Program-made: the position numbers and the translations under genes
Notes under the pieces: model-generated
What the model was told of the DNA's origin: nothing
Databases searched by the model: none
The model's input: only the letters and a program-made list of their open reading frames with translations
Source: Rhodococcus sp. P1Y
GTDB taxonomy: Bacteria > Actinomycetota > Actinomycetes > Mycobacteriales > Mycobacteriaceae
Reading direction: 5' to 3'
Assembly: GCF_003641205.1 (NCBI RefSeq)
Contig: NZ_CP032762.1
Span: 4,603,501-4,667,500 of the forward strand
DNA length: 64,000 nt
Shown here: piece after piece, positions 26,401 to 35,649 of the stretch
How the letters are laid out: every line of letters starts with the position of its first letter
Numbering within the stretch: position 1 is the stretch's first letter

Positions 26401-29400
26401 CTGTGCGGCAACAGCGTTGCCTGCACCTGCGAAGGACTCGACTGCAAGGTCACCTGCGGTACCGAGCCACAGACGGGCCAGGTCCTCACGGGCAGTGGCC
26501 CAGCGGTCGTCGATCAGTACCGCGCGTCGAGCATCGAATGCGGGTGCGACGAGGCGCGGCCAATCCGAACCGAGTTCTGCCGCAACCAGATCGACGAGCG
26601 CCGCGTCCGGGTTCTCCACGGCCAGTGCGTTCGGAGCGTCGGCGAGGCCGAGCTGCTCCAGCACGAGGCGAGCAGCCGAAGCCAGCACTCCGTCCCGTCC
26701 GGTGATGTGTTCGGTGAACTCACCGAGTGCAGCAGCGTCGACGGTTCCTCCGCCGCCACCGCCGGTCTGCGGCAGCGAGACTGCGACGCCGCGACGGGCA
26801 GCAACTGCGGCCACTGCCGAGTCGATGACGTTGTCGACGGCAGCGCCGTCGGCCAGAGCACCGTCGGCGAGTCCGCCGAGAGCGCCACCGCGCACCGATA
26901 CGCCGTCACGAGTACCGAGGGCGACCTCGGCGGTGACGTGGTTGGCCCAACCGTCGCCCAGTTCCCAGGTCTTCTTGACGCGGTCCGCGATGGAGGCGGG
27001 TCGACGTCCTGACGGCCCGAACACCTTGCGCAGGTGGTCGTTGATCGAGTCGCTCAACACGGGGCCGAACGGCTTGTACGTACGAGCCAGCTTGTTGACC
27101 GTGCCGGAGAGCGCACCCATGTCGGCATCGGCAGCACCGTCGATGGCGCCGAGCGAGAGCTCGGAACCGAGGTCGACGAGCAGCTGATTACGACGCGAGG
27201 ACACGCCGTCGCACAGGGCTTCGATGGTGTCAGCGGGTCCGATTTGATCGAGCTGCAGTTTGGTCCACAGGCCGATCAGGATCTTGGTTGCATCTGCTGC
27301 GCTGAAGGCGATGTCGTCGGGACGCGGTCCACCGGACGGTGCAGCGGCAGGTGCGGCGGCCGGGGCTGCTGCTGCGGGAGCGGCTGCAGTCTCGGCAACG
27401 GGTGCCGACTCTTCTTCTTCGGCAGGCGCAGGATCGGTGTCGGTGCCGTAGACGATCGCGGCTTCACGCTCGACGTTGAGGACCTCGACCGGCAACCCGA
27501 AGCGACCCGGCAACTTCAGCGTCTGTGATGCGAGGTTGGCGACGGTCGGCGTTGCGCTGAGACCGATTTCGACGAAGCGCTCGACGCCGAGGCCACCGTC
27601 CGCCTCGTCGGCGAACAACAGGTCCTGGGTCTCGATCCAGCGCACCGGGCTGGCGAACTGCCATGCCAGCAGCTCGGTGAGAACGACGCGGCACAGATCG
27701 TGCGGACGTGCCGCCCACGAATCGAAGTCAGCGAGGACACCGTCGAGCGGCTCCGAAGGAACCAGATCCGCGATTTCCTGGATGAACTCGCGTTCGAGCG
27801 AGAACGGCTTCGGAACCAGGTTCGGAACGTAACGGCCGAGCAGGATCTCGGGATCGAGATCTTCGGGCAGCAGCGCCTCCAGTCGGGTGCGGAAGTCGTC
27901 GACTCCCCCGCGCAGGACTGTCGAGTGGAACGGCACGTCGATGCCGGGAACCATGATGTAAGCGGCCTTGCCACCGAACTCGGCCCGGCGGATCGCGATC
28001 TTCTTCTCGAGCTCGCCGAGTCCGTCGACCGTGCCGGCGATGGCGTACTGGCTGCCACGCAGGTTGAGGTTGACGATCTCGAGGAACTCACCGGACTCCT
28101 CGGCGACACCGGCGACGAAGCTTTGAACGTCCTCGTCGGCGAGACCGATCTGCGACGGCCTGATCGCCGCCATGCGGTAGTTGCTTCGCCCCGCAGCGTC
28201 ACGTGGGACAAGTGCGTGCATCGCCGATCCACGCTGGAAGACGACCTCGAGAACGGCTTCGAGCGGAAGAACACCGGCGACGGCAGCGAGAGCGTTGTAC
28301 TCACCGACGGAGTGTCCGGCGAGAATCGAGTTCTCGACGAACACGCCGGACTCACGGAGCTCGGCAACCTGCGCGACGCCGAGGACCGCCATGGCGACCT
28401 GGGTGAACTGCGTCAGGTGCAGCACGCCGTCGGGATGCTTGTGCGTGACGCCGCGCGCCTTGAGCGTCGTCGGATTGTCCCGCACGACAGCGAGAATCGA
28501 GAATCCGAGAGCTGAGCGGGTGTGCTTGTCGGCACGCTCCCACACTTCGCGGGCAGCCTTGGAACGTGAACGGGCGTCGAGTCCCATGCCCTGACGCTGG
28601 ATGCCCTGGCCGGGGAATGCGTAGACCGTCTTCGGTGCGGCGGTACGTGCCGTCGCGACCATGACGAGCTCACCGTCGACACGGCAGCCGACCTCGATGA
28701 GCTCGGCGCCCTGATCGAATCCGGTGCGATCGACGCGGACGTCGATCTCCGCTCCTGGGCGAACCATGCCCAGGAATCGTGCTGTCCACGCGGTCAAGCG
28801 ACGCGGCGGGGTCTTGGTGTCCTCGAAATCGACAGCGGTGACGGTCTGCTGGGCAGCAGCCGAGAGCCACATGCCGTGCACGATCGGGCTACCGAGACCG
28901 GCGAGGAGCGCTGCGGAATCGGAGGTGTGGATCGGGTTGTGATCACCCGAGACCTGTGCGAACGCAGCCATGTTGCGCGGAGCGACGATCGTGGCCTGAC
29001 GACGACGTCGACGCGGTGTGTCCTTGGCGTCGGCCGAGACCGAACCACCGGCGCGAGCCGGGTCGACGAGCTCACCCTTACCGGTGCGTCCGCGAATCGC
29101 GAAGCGCTCCACCAAAGTTGCGATGGACGGCGCTTCGGTACCTTCACCGAGCGCAGCACCGATTTCGACGGTCACCTCGACGACACGGCCCAGGTCGGTG
29201 TCGAGCACCTCTCCGGCTTCGGCCTTGACCACGAGGATCGACGGGTCGGTCGGGAGTTCGCCGACGAGGTTCACGCTGTGGTCGAGGTGAACCAGGTCGA
29301 GCATGCCCTCGATCACATCGAGGCCCGAATCTGTACGCGCGGAACCGAGTACGGCGAACACGGCCGGCCAGCAGGCGCCGACGAGCACGTCGGGAACGGC

Positions 29401-32400
29401 TTTGTCACTGACGGTCAACGACTCGGGCAGACCCGAACCGGTGACGCCTGCGTGATCGGCGACCATGTCGGGGATCCACGCCAGGCTGATGCGAGCCGCG
29501 CCGTTCTTGACCTTCGGAAGATCCTGTCCTGCTGCAACTCCGAGGAGCGCCGACATCGATGTCTGTGCATCGTCGGCAGTGACGACGGGTGCGCCTCCGT
29601 CGATGGTCGACGCCGGGACGGTCAAGCGAATGCTGACCTCCTTGCCCGGAGCAAGCGGAACCCTCAGATCGACGTGCTCGGAATCGACCACTGTCAGTGT
29701 GGATCCGGTCTGCGGATGCGAGGCGACGGACTCGGAGGTGACGAGCCAGTCCGCGGGATCACCCAGGCGTGCAACGGGGTTCTGTGTCATCCGCGAAGCC
29801 CAGTTGACGTCGGGGGCGGCGAGGACGATGCCGAGAAGTCCCGGTGCGATCTCGACGTGCCGACGGCTTGCGATCTGCTTGGCTTCGATTCCTTCGGCGA
29901 TCAGCTGATCTGCTGTTGCCTTCTCGAAACGATCGAGCAGTTCGCCGACGGGCTCGTCGACGCGGGTGATGCCTGCGACGGCGACGGTGCCGGGAATGAT
30001 GCATACCTGGTCCGCCGAGTAGCGAGCGTCGTGTGCCTGCCACAGTGAGTCACTCCGCCACCAGCGACGGACGTCGCCGTCGACGACGGGAACGAAGTTG
30101 ACGGGCTTACCCGGCAGTCGGCACAGCGAGGTGAAGAAGGTGATGTCGGCGGGGTGCAGAACGACATCGCCGGCATCGGGGAACTGAGCCACCAAGGAGC
30201 TCAGTGCGGCACGCGGGCGCTCAAGTGTCTCGACATCTGCGAACAAGGTCGGGATCGGACCGCGGTCGACCGGGTGCAGACGTGCCTCGGCGCGCTGCAG
30301 CATCTCGAGGAATCGGGTGCGCCATGTGACGTCGAGCCACACGGATTCGGTCGCCTCGTTCAAGGCGTCGGTGAATCCGCCACCACAATCGAAATCCTTG
30401 CGTACGTCGGTGCCGATGGCGAGATCCAGGTAGCGGGTGAGCCACTGCTGGTACGTCATGTCCGCGACGTCGCCGAAGAAGGGCTTCGCGGTGCCGTCGA
30501 GCGCAGCGATGATCTCGTCGCGGCGTTCCGCTACTGCCTCGGAATCGCCTGCGACCTCGTCGAGTAGGCGTCCACATCGCGATGCCGCATTGTCGATTTC
30601 GTGAATGTCGGCGCCGAGCTGGCTACGGCCTGAGGCCATTCCGCCATTGGCGGTACCTGCGCCGACCCAGTCCGGAGTTCCCGGGGTGTCAACGAGAAGC
30701 TGCTTGACCTCCGGTGCCGTGGTCGCTTCGAGTGTTGCCATCGCAGCGGTTCCGACGAGAATGCCGTCGAGGGGCATCTTCGGGTAGCCGTGCACGGCAG
30801 ACCAGGTACCGGTGAGGTACTCGGCTGCACGCTCGGGAGTACCGATGCCGCCGCCGACGCAGATGACGAGGTTGGGACGAGAACGAAGTTCTGCGTAGGT
30901 GGCCAGCAGCAGATCGTCGAGGTCTTCCCACGAGTGGTGTCCGCCTGCGCGACCACCCTCGATGTGAACGTTGACCTGATAGGACGGAACCTCGTTCGCT
31001 ATCCGGATGACCGCGCGAATCTGCGCGACGGTACCGGGCTTGAACGAGACGTAGCTGATCCCCGCTTCGGTGAGCTCCTCGATGAGTGCAACGGCCTCGT
31101 CGAGTTCGGGGATACCCGCAGTGACGACGACGCCGTCGAATGCGGCACCCGCGGCACGAGCGCGCTGGACCAGACGACGTCCGCCGAGCTGCAACTTCCA
31201 CAGGTACGGATCGAGAAAGAGCGAGTTGAACTGCACAGCGCGGCCCGGCTCGAGCAGTTGGGACAGCTCAGCGACGCGGTCGGTGAAGATGTCCTCGGTG
31301 ACCTGTCCACCGCCGGCGAGCTCGGCCCAGTGACCTGCGTTCGCTGCGGCAGCAACGATCTTCGCATCGACGGTGGTCGGGGTCATTCCCGCAAGCAGGA
31401 TCGGCGAGCGTCCGGTCATCTTGGTGAACGATGTCTCGACGACGACCCGGCCGTCCGGCAACGTGACTGGCTGGGGTGCGAATTCGGACCAGGACGGCTG
31501 AACCTCGGGCGCTGCGCCCGGCGTGAGGAGGTTGCGGTGTCCACCGCGAGTCGACGCCGCGATGATCCCGACGCCCTGGCCGCGGAGGGCGGGGGTGGTC
31601 ATGCGGGTGAGGAGGTCGCCCGGACCCAGGTCGAGGATCCAGTTGGCACCGGCGGCGACGACGCCGTCGATCTCGGTAACCCAGTCGACGGGGTCGACGA
31701 GGATGCGCTGTGCGAGCCTGCGGGCGACATCGACGTCGAGCCCGGTGCGCTGAGCCCAGGATGCGACCAGTTCGACCGCGTCGCTCAGTGCTGGATGGTG
31801 GAAGCCGATCTCGACAGGGAGAATCTCGAATACCGGGGCGAACACAGCTCCGCCGCGCTTCTTGGAGTCACGTTCACGCTCCTCGGAGACGGCGATCTGC
31901 TCGGCGCGTTGCTGAACGCGCGCAAGCTGTGCAGGCGGGCCTGCAAGAACGACGCGGCGACGACCGTTGCGGATGGCGAGCACTGCAGAGCGCTCGGGAG
32001 CACCGTCGATGGCGAGTTCGTCGACGATCGCCTGGAGCCGCTCCGGCTCGACGTTCGAGACCGAGACCATGGGAGCGCGGTCGGCTGCGCCGAGGATTCC
32101 GCGACGACGACCGACGAGTCCGGCTGCGGCACCGATCAACTGCGCAACCGCGAGAAGGTGTGCGTCTTCGCTGCCGTTGCTCTTGACCGACTCGGCGGCA
32201 ATGAGCCCCTGCGAATGTCCGATGACGGTGACGGGAGGAGCTTCCGCGGGGTCGAGGCCCTGCAGCTTGAGGGCGCGCAACGCAGCAACCTGAGTCAGGA
32301 AGACGCCGGGCAGAGAAACCGCTGCGGAGGTGAGTGCCGCCTCGGAGGGGCCGAAAGAGCCGGCGCCGTCGAGATCGTCGGCGAGGTCTTGCTCCAACAT

Positions 32401-32688
32401 CCAGCCGATGGGATCGAAACCGACGGAGCGGACGACAAGGAGCTCGTCGGCGACCGGAGTCAGAATCGCGGCCGACTCGTTGACGAGGTCGGTGAGCTCG
32501 GGCTCGAGTGCGGAATCACGCGCAAGCTCTTCGAGCGAGCTGAGCCATGGCGATCCCTGACCGCCGAACGCCAGTGCGTAAGGCTCGCCGGCCGCGAAGC
32601 GGTCTGCGAGGGTACGAGAACCGCCACCGCTCTTGGGGAATCTTCCCGCGCCCTGTCCGTGTGATGGTGTGCTCTCGTTGATCGTCAA
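23410..32688 (-). CDS. fas: Type I fatty acid synthase, multifunctional
   Basis: About 3092 residues from TTG 32688, close to the ~3070 residues of mycobacterial FAS I; GAGAGGAAC lies upstream. Domains run in the fungal-type order on one chain. Acyltransferase: GHSQG near 158. Enoyl reductase: AGMTPTTVDAKIV near 425 and VGGGIGTPERAAEYLTG near 606. Dehydratase hot-dog: SGDHNPIHTSD near 1250. Malonyl/palmitoyl transferase: GHSVGEYNALA near 1460. A Pro/Ala linker precedes the ACP, with its Ser in CDGVSSRRNQ near 1831. Ketoreductase: ITGGSKGSIAASVAAKL near 2140. Ketosynthase: Cys in VHPVAACATAAVSVEEG near 2731 and His in LTGHSKGG near 2922. It makes C16-C26 acyl-CoAs feeding membrane lipids and mycolic acids. 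No frameshift seen. Confidence 0.98.
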   Translation of the reverse strand: MTINESTPSHGQGAGRFPKSGGGSRTLADRFAAGEPYALAFGGQGSPWLSSLEELARDSALEPELTDLVNESAAILTPVADELLVVRSVGFDPIGWMLEQDLADDLDGAGSFGPSEAALTSAAVSLPGVFLTQVAALRALKLQGLDPAEAPPVTVIGHSQGLIAAESVKSNGSEDAHLLAVAQLIGAAAGLVGRRRGILGAADRAPMVSVSNVEPERLQAIVDELAIDGAPERSAVLAIRNGRRRVVLAGPPAQLARVQQRAEQIAVSEERERDSKKRGGAVFAPVFEILPVEIGFHHPALSDAVELVASWAQRTGLDVDVARRLAQRILVDPVDWVTEIDGVVAAGANWILDLGPGDLLTRMTTPALRGQGVGIIAASTRGGHRNLLTPGAAPEVQPSWSEFAPQPVTLPDGRVVVETSFTKMTGRSPILLAGMTPTTVDAKIVAAAANAGHWAELAGGGQVTEDIFTDRVAELSQLLEPGRAVQFNSLFLDPYLWKLQLGGRRLVQRARAAGAAFDGVVVTAGIPELDEAVALIEELTEAGISYVSFKPGTVAQIRAVIRIANEVPSYQVNVHIEGGRAGGHHSWEDLDDLLLATYAELRSRPNLVICVGGGIGTPERAAEYLTGTWSAVHGYPKMPLDGILVGTAAMATLEATTAPEVKQLLVDTPGTPDWVGAGTANGGMASGRSQLGADIHEIDNAASRCGRLLDEVAGDSEAVAERRDEIIAALDGTAKPFFGDVADMTYQQWLTRYLDLAIGTDVRKDFDCGGGFTDALNEATESVWLDVTWRTRFLEMLQRAEARLHPVDRGPIPTLFADVETLERPRAALSSLVAQFPDAGDVVLHPADITFFTSLCRLPGKPVNFVPVVDGDVRRWWRSDSLWQAHDARYSADQVCIIPGTVAVAGITRVDEPVGELLDRFEKATADQLIAEGIEAKQIASRRHVEIAPGLLGIVLAAPDVNWASRMTQNPVARLGDPADWLVTSESVASHPQTGSTLTVVDSEHVDLRVPLAPGKEVSIRLTVPASTIDGGAPVVTADDAQTSMSALLGVAAGQDLPKVKNGAARISLAWIPDMVADHAGVTGSGLPESLTVSDKAVPDVLVGACWPAVFAVLGSARTDSGLDVIEGMLDLVHLDHSVNLVGELPTDPSILVVKAEAGEVLDTDLGRVVEVTVEIGAALGEGTEAPSIATLVERFAIRGRTGKGELVDPARAGGSVSADAKDTPRRRRRQATIVAPRNMAAFAQVSGDHNPIHTSDSAALLAGLGSPIVHGMWLSAAAQQTVTAVDFEDTKTPPRRLTAWTARFLGMVRPGAEIDVRVDRTGFDQGAELIEVGCRVDGELVMVATARTAAPKTVYAFPGQGIQRQGMGLDARSRSKAAREVWERADKHTRSALGFSILAVVRDNPTTLKARGVTHKHPDGVLHLTQFTQVAMAVLGVAQVAELRESGVFVENSILAGHSVGEYNALAAVAGVLPLEAVLEVVFQRGSAMHALVPRDAAGRSNYRMAAIRPSQIGLADEDVQSFVAGVAEESGEFLEIVNLNLRGSQYAIAGTVDGLGELEKKIAIRRAEFGGKAAYIMVPGIDVPFHSTVLRGGVDDFRTRLEALLPEDLDPEILLGRYVPNLVPKPFSLEREFIQEIADLVPSEPLDGVLADFDSWAARPHDLCRVVLTELLAWQFASPVRWIETQDLLFADEADGGLGVERFVEIGLSATPTVANLASQTLKLPGRFGLPVEVLNVEREAAIVYGTDTDPAPAEEEESAPVAETAAAPAAAAPAAAPAAAPSGGPRPDDIAFSAADATKILIGLWTKLQLDQIGPADTIEALCDGVSSRRNQLLVDLGSELSLGAIDGAADADMGALSGTVNKLARTYKPFGPVLSDSINDHLRKVFGPSGRRPASIADRVKKTWELGDGWANHVTAEVALGTRDGVSVRGGALGGLADGALADGAAVDNVIDSAVAAVAARRGVAVSLPQTGGGGGGTVDAAALGEFTEHITGRDGVLASAARLVLEQLGLADAPNALAVENPDAALVDLVAAELGSDWPRLVAPAFDARRAVLIDDRWATAREDLARLWLGTAGDLAVESFAGAGNAVAAQAQWWKSKAAAEGKAVLADTFGRIAAIALDSDEKGEWSDEVAVITGGSKGSIAASVAAKLLGGGATVFVTTSRLDEERLGFYRSLYRENARAGASLWVVPANIASYSDVDALIEWIGSDQVDNAGGAKTLVKAGITPTLLFPFAAPRVVGEMSDAGGRAEMEMRVLLWSVERLIAGLSKIGYDNDVDTHLHVVLPGSPNRGMFGGDGAYGESKAALDAIAAKWGSEKNWAERVTIAHAHIGWVRGTGLMGGNDPIVEAVEAEGVRTWSTDEMATELLKLSDAKAQRQAAEAPLLADLTGGLANTKLNLVELAREAAAAAADKVVEEADSAVIAALPAPPRLAATTAPAWPKLDVDPKDLIVIVGAGELGPYGSARTRFEMEVDEQLSAAGVLELAWNTGLIAWENDPKPGWYDIESGDFVPEEEIADKYHDIVVEKCGIRTYADDGAMVGNSAPLMTSIFLDNDLTFVVGTEIDARSFAAADPEHTLITPVPDSSDWQVTRKAGTEIRVPRKMKLTRTVGGQIPTGFDPTKWGISPDMASSIDRVALWNIVTTVDAFISSGFNPSELMRWVHPTLVANTQGTGMGGMESMRSLYIDTLLGDARANDILQEALPNVVAAHVVQSYIGSYGAMVHPVAACATAAVSVEEGVDKIKLGKAQLVVAGGFDDLSTEGIIGFGDMSATADSAAMSAKGISDRRFSRANDRRRGGFVESQGGGTILLARGDLALEMGLPVLGVVAYAQSFGDGVHTSIPAPGLGALSAGRGGKDSTFALSLNALGVSADEIAVISKHDTSTAANDPNEAELHTRLAKAIGRTDGAPLFVVSQKSLTGHSKGGAAAFQLIGLCQVLTNGVIPPNRSLDCVDDKMTSYEHLVWAREPLRFGDSVPLKAGLLTSLGFGHVSGLIAVVHPQAFVEAVPVAQREEYVAKANARRIAGQRRLISAMVGGDALYERPDDRRLGHDGTPAKASRELEADVLLNEAARLGDDDVYRSGLPGCK

Positions 32689-32841
32689 GTGCTTGTGTTC
32701 CTCTCGTGAGCAACCCCAGGGGGGTCCGAAGTTGCTTTCGTCTGTGGCGGCCGCATGGCGCCGAGGGGGCGAAATCGAGGAGCGAACGCTGACCGGCAGC
32801 GCGGTGGCTCTATCCGCGTGCAACCAGGTTGACACAAAATC

Positions 32842-32857
32842 ATGAGGAAAACCTCAC
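32842..32857. promoter_or_regulatory. Palindrome in the fas promoter region (site 1)
   Basis: TGAGG-AAAA-CCTCA, within CATGAGGAAAACCTCA, lies about 155 bp upstream of the fas start. An almost identical sequence recurs 140 bp away. Candidate binding site for a fatty-acid regulator of fas; which protein binds is not shown by sequence. Confidence 0.5.
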
Positions 32858-32980
32858 GTTTCGTTTGACGTCCAAGTGCTACCCGCCAGTAAGCACCTGA
32901 ACTGCGGATTTCGTACCGGTCGCCGAACTGGTGAGTAACAAACGTCGCTGCAGGCAGCGCGCCGATCGACGAGCGAAAAA

Positions 32981-32998
32981 CATGAGGAAATCCTCATA
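32981..32998. promoter_or_regulatory. Palindrome between fas and the 33109 gene (site 2)
   Basis: ATGAGG-AAAT-CCTCAT is a perfect 6-bp palindrome sharing 15 of 16 bases with site 1 at 32841. It lies about 110 bp upstream of the divergent gene at 33109, so one regulator may link both promoters. The remaining gap 32689-33108 shows no gene. Confidence 0.5.
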
Positions 32999-33108
32999 TC
33001 AATCGTTATCATTCCGTTATGTGAGGCTGAACACACGGGCGCCGATCCGAAGAATTGTCGGACAGGCGAGGTAACTTCCCCGGCACGCAAACCAACAGGG
33101 GGGTTTTC

Positions 33109-33858
33109 ATGTATTCGCCAGTTACACATATCCATTCACATCGCGTTGCCGACAGTCCTGCCGCTCAGGAGGCTGCGACCGAACATCAGGGGGAGGTCGT
33201 TGCCCTCGTCGCGATCATCGAGAAAACCTTGTCCAAAGAAGCGTCGCCGTTTTGGTTCCCCGGTTGGCAGGGCGAAATAGAAGCAGCTCTGCTCGACTCC
33301 GTGTTCGCGGCACGTGCGACCTACGGAGGCGAAGGCAATGGAGTCCGTCGCGTCATTTCGCGATGGCGCGAGCACCGAGGCGACGGCCCGCTCGACGACC
33401 TGTCCGTTCTCGCGTCGTTCGTAGAAGCACCGCACGTGCTGGAGGAGTTGCTCGGCAACCGTCAGCGCGTTGCCGGAAACTCCACGACCAAGGCCGAGGC
33501 GGCCGCGAAGGCCGCAGCAGCCTTGACCGAGGTCGGGGTGGTTCGGTCGGAAGACCTCGCCGATGCCGACGAAGACTCACATCGGTACCTTGCGCAGGCG
33601 AGGGCCTTCACGTCGATCACGGGCGTCGGATACAAGACTTGGCGAAGTCTTGTGTATCTCGCAGGCGGTCGGGATTCCGAGGATTCACTGCTGGTGCAGT
33701 TCGTGTCGAACGCTATCGGCGAGCAGGTCGACGAATGCGGAATGCTGGAGTTGATGCACTGCGCAGCCGAGGAACTAGGCACCGATTCACCGACGCTCCA
33801 GCACGCTTTGTGGCGTGAACTGCGCCGACCGAATACAACGAAAGCGACTGCCGTCTAA
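33109..33858 (+). CDS. Hypothetical protein with a helix-hairpin-helix-like segment
   Basis: 249 residues from ATG 33109, fixed by AGGGGGG seven bases upstream. No family is recognised. It is soluble and mostly helical. Visible features are a FWFPGWQGEIEAALLDSVFA helix near residue 45, an Ala/Lys-rich helix (TTKAEAAAKAAAALTEVGVV), and FTSITGVGYKTWRSLVYLAG near 180, which resembles a helix-hairpin-helix (I-G-V-G-Y-K-T) of DNA-binding proteins. It diverges from fas across a region holding two matched palindromes. Its 3' end overlaps the convergent TetR gene by 4 bp. DNA binding is only a suggestion. Confidence 0.65.
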   Translation: MYSPVTHIHSHRVADSPAAQEAATEHQGEVVALVAIIEKTLSKEASPFWFPGWQGEIEAALLDSVFAARATYGGEGNGVRRVISRWREHRGDGPLDDLSVLASFVEAPHVLEELLGNRQRVAGNSTTKAEAAAKAAAALTEVGVVRSEDLADADEDSHRYLAQARAFTSITGVGYKTWRSLVYLAGGRDSEDSLLVQFVSNAIGEQVDECGMLELMHCAAEELGTDSPTLQHALWRELRRPNTTKATAV

Positions 33859-34670
33859 GAACTTTCGATCAGCGCGGCTACACCGTCGAGAATCCGCTCG
33901 ACACCGAACTCGTACTCGTGCACGGGATCGCTCGCAGCGTCGTAATGCGTCGCTGCGGCGGTCCCGACGCGGGACGACACGGAATACCGTTCGGGCGTCA
34001 TGACCGATTCCAGAACCGGAGCGGTCGCGTCCCACCACTGTTGATCCGTCATTCCAGAATGCTCTCGAACCCGATCGACCTGAGCGAGTGCACGGGCACT
34101 GCCCGCCACATGGTTGAGCACCAGCGTCAGCACCGAGTCCATCTGAACATCGGTGAGCCCGATACCGTCGAGCACGCGGAGTTCGGCTTCGTATTTGTCG
34201 CTGACGTTCGGGCCCAACACCGCTCGGCCACCCTGCGCGTCGAGCATCCATCGATGTCGACGGAGCAGATGCCAGTTTCGCTCGGCGACGAACAGTAGAC
34301 CATCGCGCCACCCGCCTGAGGATCTCGGCTCGTCCACCGTCGCGTACAGGCCTTTCAGCGCTCGATCGATCATCAAATCCACCAGATCGTCCCGCCCTGG
34401 AACATGGGTGTAGAGCGACATCGTCCCGGCGCCCAGTCGATCGGCGATTCGCCGCATGGATACCGCATCGAGGCTTTCGGAATCGGCGATCACAATCGCG
34501 GCGTCGACTATCGCGTCGATCGTCAACCCTGACCGGCTGACTTTCTCGTTCACTCGCCACAGCAGCCCGAGCGTTCTCGCTGGATCGAAACCCGATTCTT
34601 CCTTACGCGCCACACGACGAACAGTACGCTGTACGCCCGAGCACGCCCATCGCTCGAACGGTCCATCCAT
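33855..34670 (-). CDS. TetR-family regulator with TetR_C-type ligand domain
   Basis: About 271 residues from ATG 34670; TTG 34700 and GTG 34613 are in-frame alternatives and no ribosome-binding site decides between them. The DNA-binding domain begins after an ~45-residue leader: SGLTIDAIVDAAIVIADSES, then VSMRRIADRLGAGTMSLYTH with the VPGRDDLVDLMID follow-on. The C-terminal domain (GWRDGLLFVAERNWHLLRRH, LNHVAGSARALAQVD, an FEFGVERILDG-like ending) resembles the class that includes tetracycline-repressor-type TetR_C proteins. It is convergent with the unknown gene at 33109. Target unknown. Confidence 0.85.
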   Translation of the reverse strand: MDGPFERWACSGVQRTVRRVARKEESGFDPARTLGLLWRVNEKVSRSGLTIDAIVDAAIVIADSESLDAVSMRRIADRLGAGTMSLYTHVPGRDDLVDLMIDRALKGLYATVDEPRSSGGWRDGLLFVAERNWHLLRRHRWMLDAQGGRAVLGPNVSDKYEAELRVLDGIGLTDVQMDSVLTLVLNHVAGSARALAQVDRVREHSGMTDQQWWDATAPVLESVMTPERYSVSSRVGTAAATHYDAASDPVHEYEFGVERILDGVAALIESS

Positions 34671-34748
34671 ACGATCAGATGGCGTCGAGGTCACATCCAA
34701 GCGGATTCGAGTACCGGATCGGCAGCGTTGTAGACTTGCCGAGCACTC

Positions 34749-34830
<82 letters not shown>

Positions 34831-34895
34831 CAAAATCCCATGACTCCCGTCTCCCTAACTACCAGAGGTAGTAGAGGCTCGGGTACCGTCGTGGT

Positions 34896-35282
34896 GTGGC
34901 AAAATCCCGCTCTCACCATCGTCCAGCGCTCATTGCGCTGGTACTCGTGTCGGCGGTGGCGTGTCTTGCCCTCGGCTGGTGGCAGTGGGAACGATTCGAA
35001 TCCGTCGGCGGAAACGGACAGAATTTGGGCTACGCCTTCCAATGGCCGCTGTTCGCGGTTTTCGTGATCTACGCGTATCGCAGGTTCGTACAGCTCGAGG
35101 ACGACGCCGAATCGGCCGAGAACGACGAACACCCGACCGACGACATCGCGCGTGAAATTCCCGCCGATCTTCTGCCTGCGCGGCCGACCTACGTGGACGA
35201 CGATCTCGACGACGTCGAGGCCCGCCAACTTCTCGAGTACAACAGCTATCTCGCCGAGCTCGACCGCTCCCGAGAACGATGA
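34896..35282 (+). CDS. LprD-like small membrane protein (Rv1343c position)
   Basis: 128 residues from GTG 34896. An N-terminal membrane helix (ALIALVLVSAVACLALGWWQ) is followed by WERFESVGGNGQNLGYAFQW, a second helix (PLFAVFVIYAYRRFV) and an acidic cytoplasmic tail ending ARQLLEYNSYLAELDRSRER. This arrangement and the neighbouring DUF3817 gene match the Rv1343c-Rv1342c pair next to rdgB and rph in M. tuberculosis. It lacks a clear lipobox despite the lipoprotein label of its mycobacterial relative. Function unknown. Confidence 0.75.
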   Translation: MAKSRSHHRPALIALVLVSAVACLALGWWQWERFESVGGNGQNLGYAFQWPLFAVFVIYAYRRFVQLEDDAESAENDEHPTDDIAREIPADLLPARPTYVDDDLDDVEARQLLEYNSYLAELDRSRER

Positions 35283-35298
35283 CAGGAGCACCACCACA

Positions 35299-35649
35299 GT
35301 GAGTACGGCTGCGGACAAGCCCGTTTCGACCGACCGCCAGAAGAAGATCGCGTCGGCTCTCCTGCGTTACCGAGTGTTGGCCTACGCCACCGGCATCTGG
35401 CTTCTCGTCCTCACCGTCGAGGTCGTCGCGAAATACATTTTCAAAGTGGAGAATCTTCCCAGTTGGATCGCCGTCGTGCACGGCTGGGTCTACCTCGTGT
35501 ACCTCATTCTGACCGTCGACCTGGCCATCAAGGTCCGCTGGCCGGCAGCCCGAACCATCGGCACGCTACTGGCGGGCACCATTCCGTTCCTGTCGTTCTT
35601 CGTCGAGCACTGGCGCACCACCCAGGTCAAGCGCGACTTCGGGGTCTAG
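35299..35649 (+). CDS. DUF3817 membrane protein
   Basis: 116 residues from GTG 35299, set by AGGAG 10 bp upstream. Three membrane helices: ALLRYRVLAYATGIWLLVLT, WIAVVHGWVYLVYLILTVDL, then RTIGTLLAGTIPFLSFFVEH. The arginine-flanked first helix and HGWVYLVY core define DUF3817. It follows the LprD-like gene by 16 bp, so the two form an operon. The stop codon abuts the convergent lipase stop with no intervening base. A second DUF3817 gene occurs at 54437. No function is known. Confidence 0.9.
   Translation: MSTAADKPVSTDRQKKIASALLRYRVLAYATGIWLLVLTVEVVAKYIFKVENLPSWIAVVHGWVYLVYLILTVDLAIKVRWPAARTIGTLLAGTIPFLSFFVEHWRTTQVKRDFGV

Noticed and set aside
23410..32835. Upstream start of fas at 32835
   Set aside because: It would add 49 unrelated residues and run over the palindrome region; TTG 32688 has a ribosome-binding site and gives the family length.
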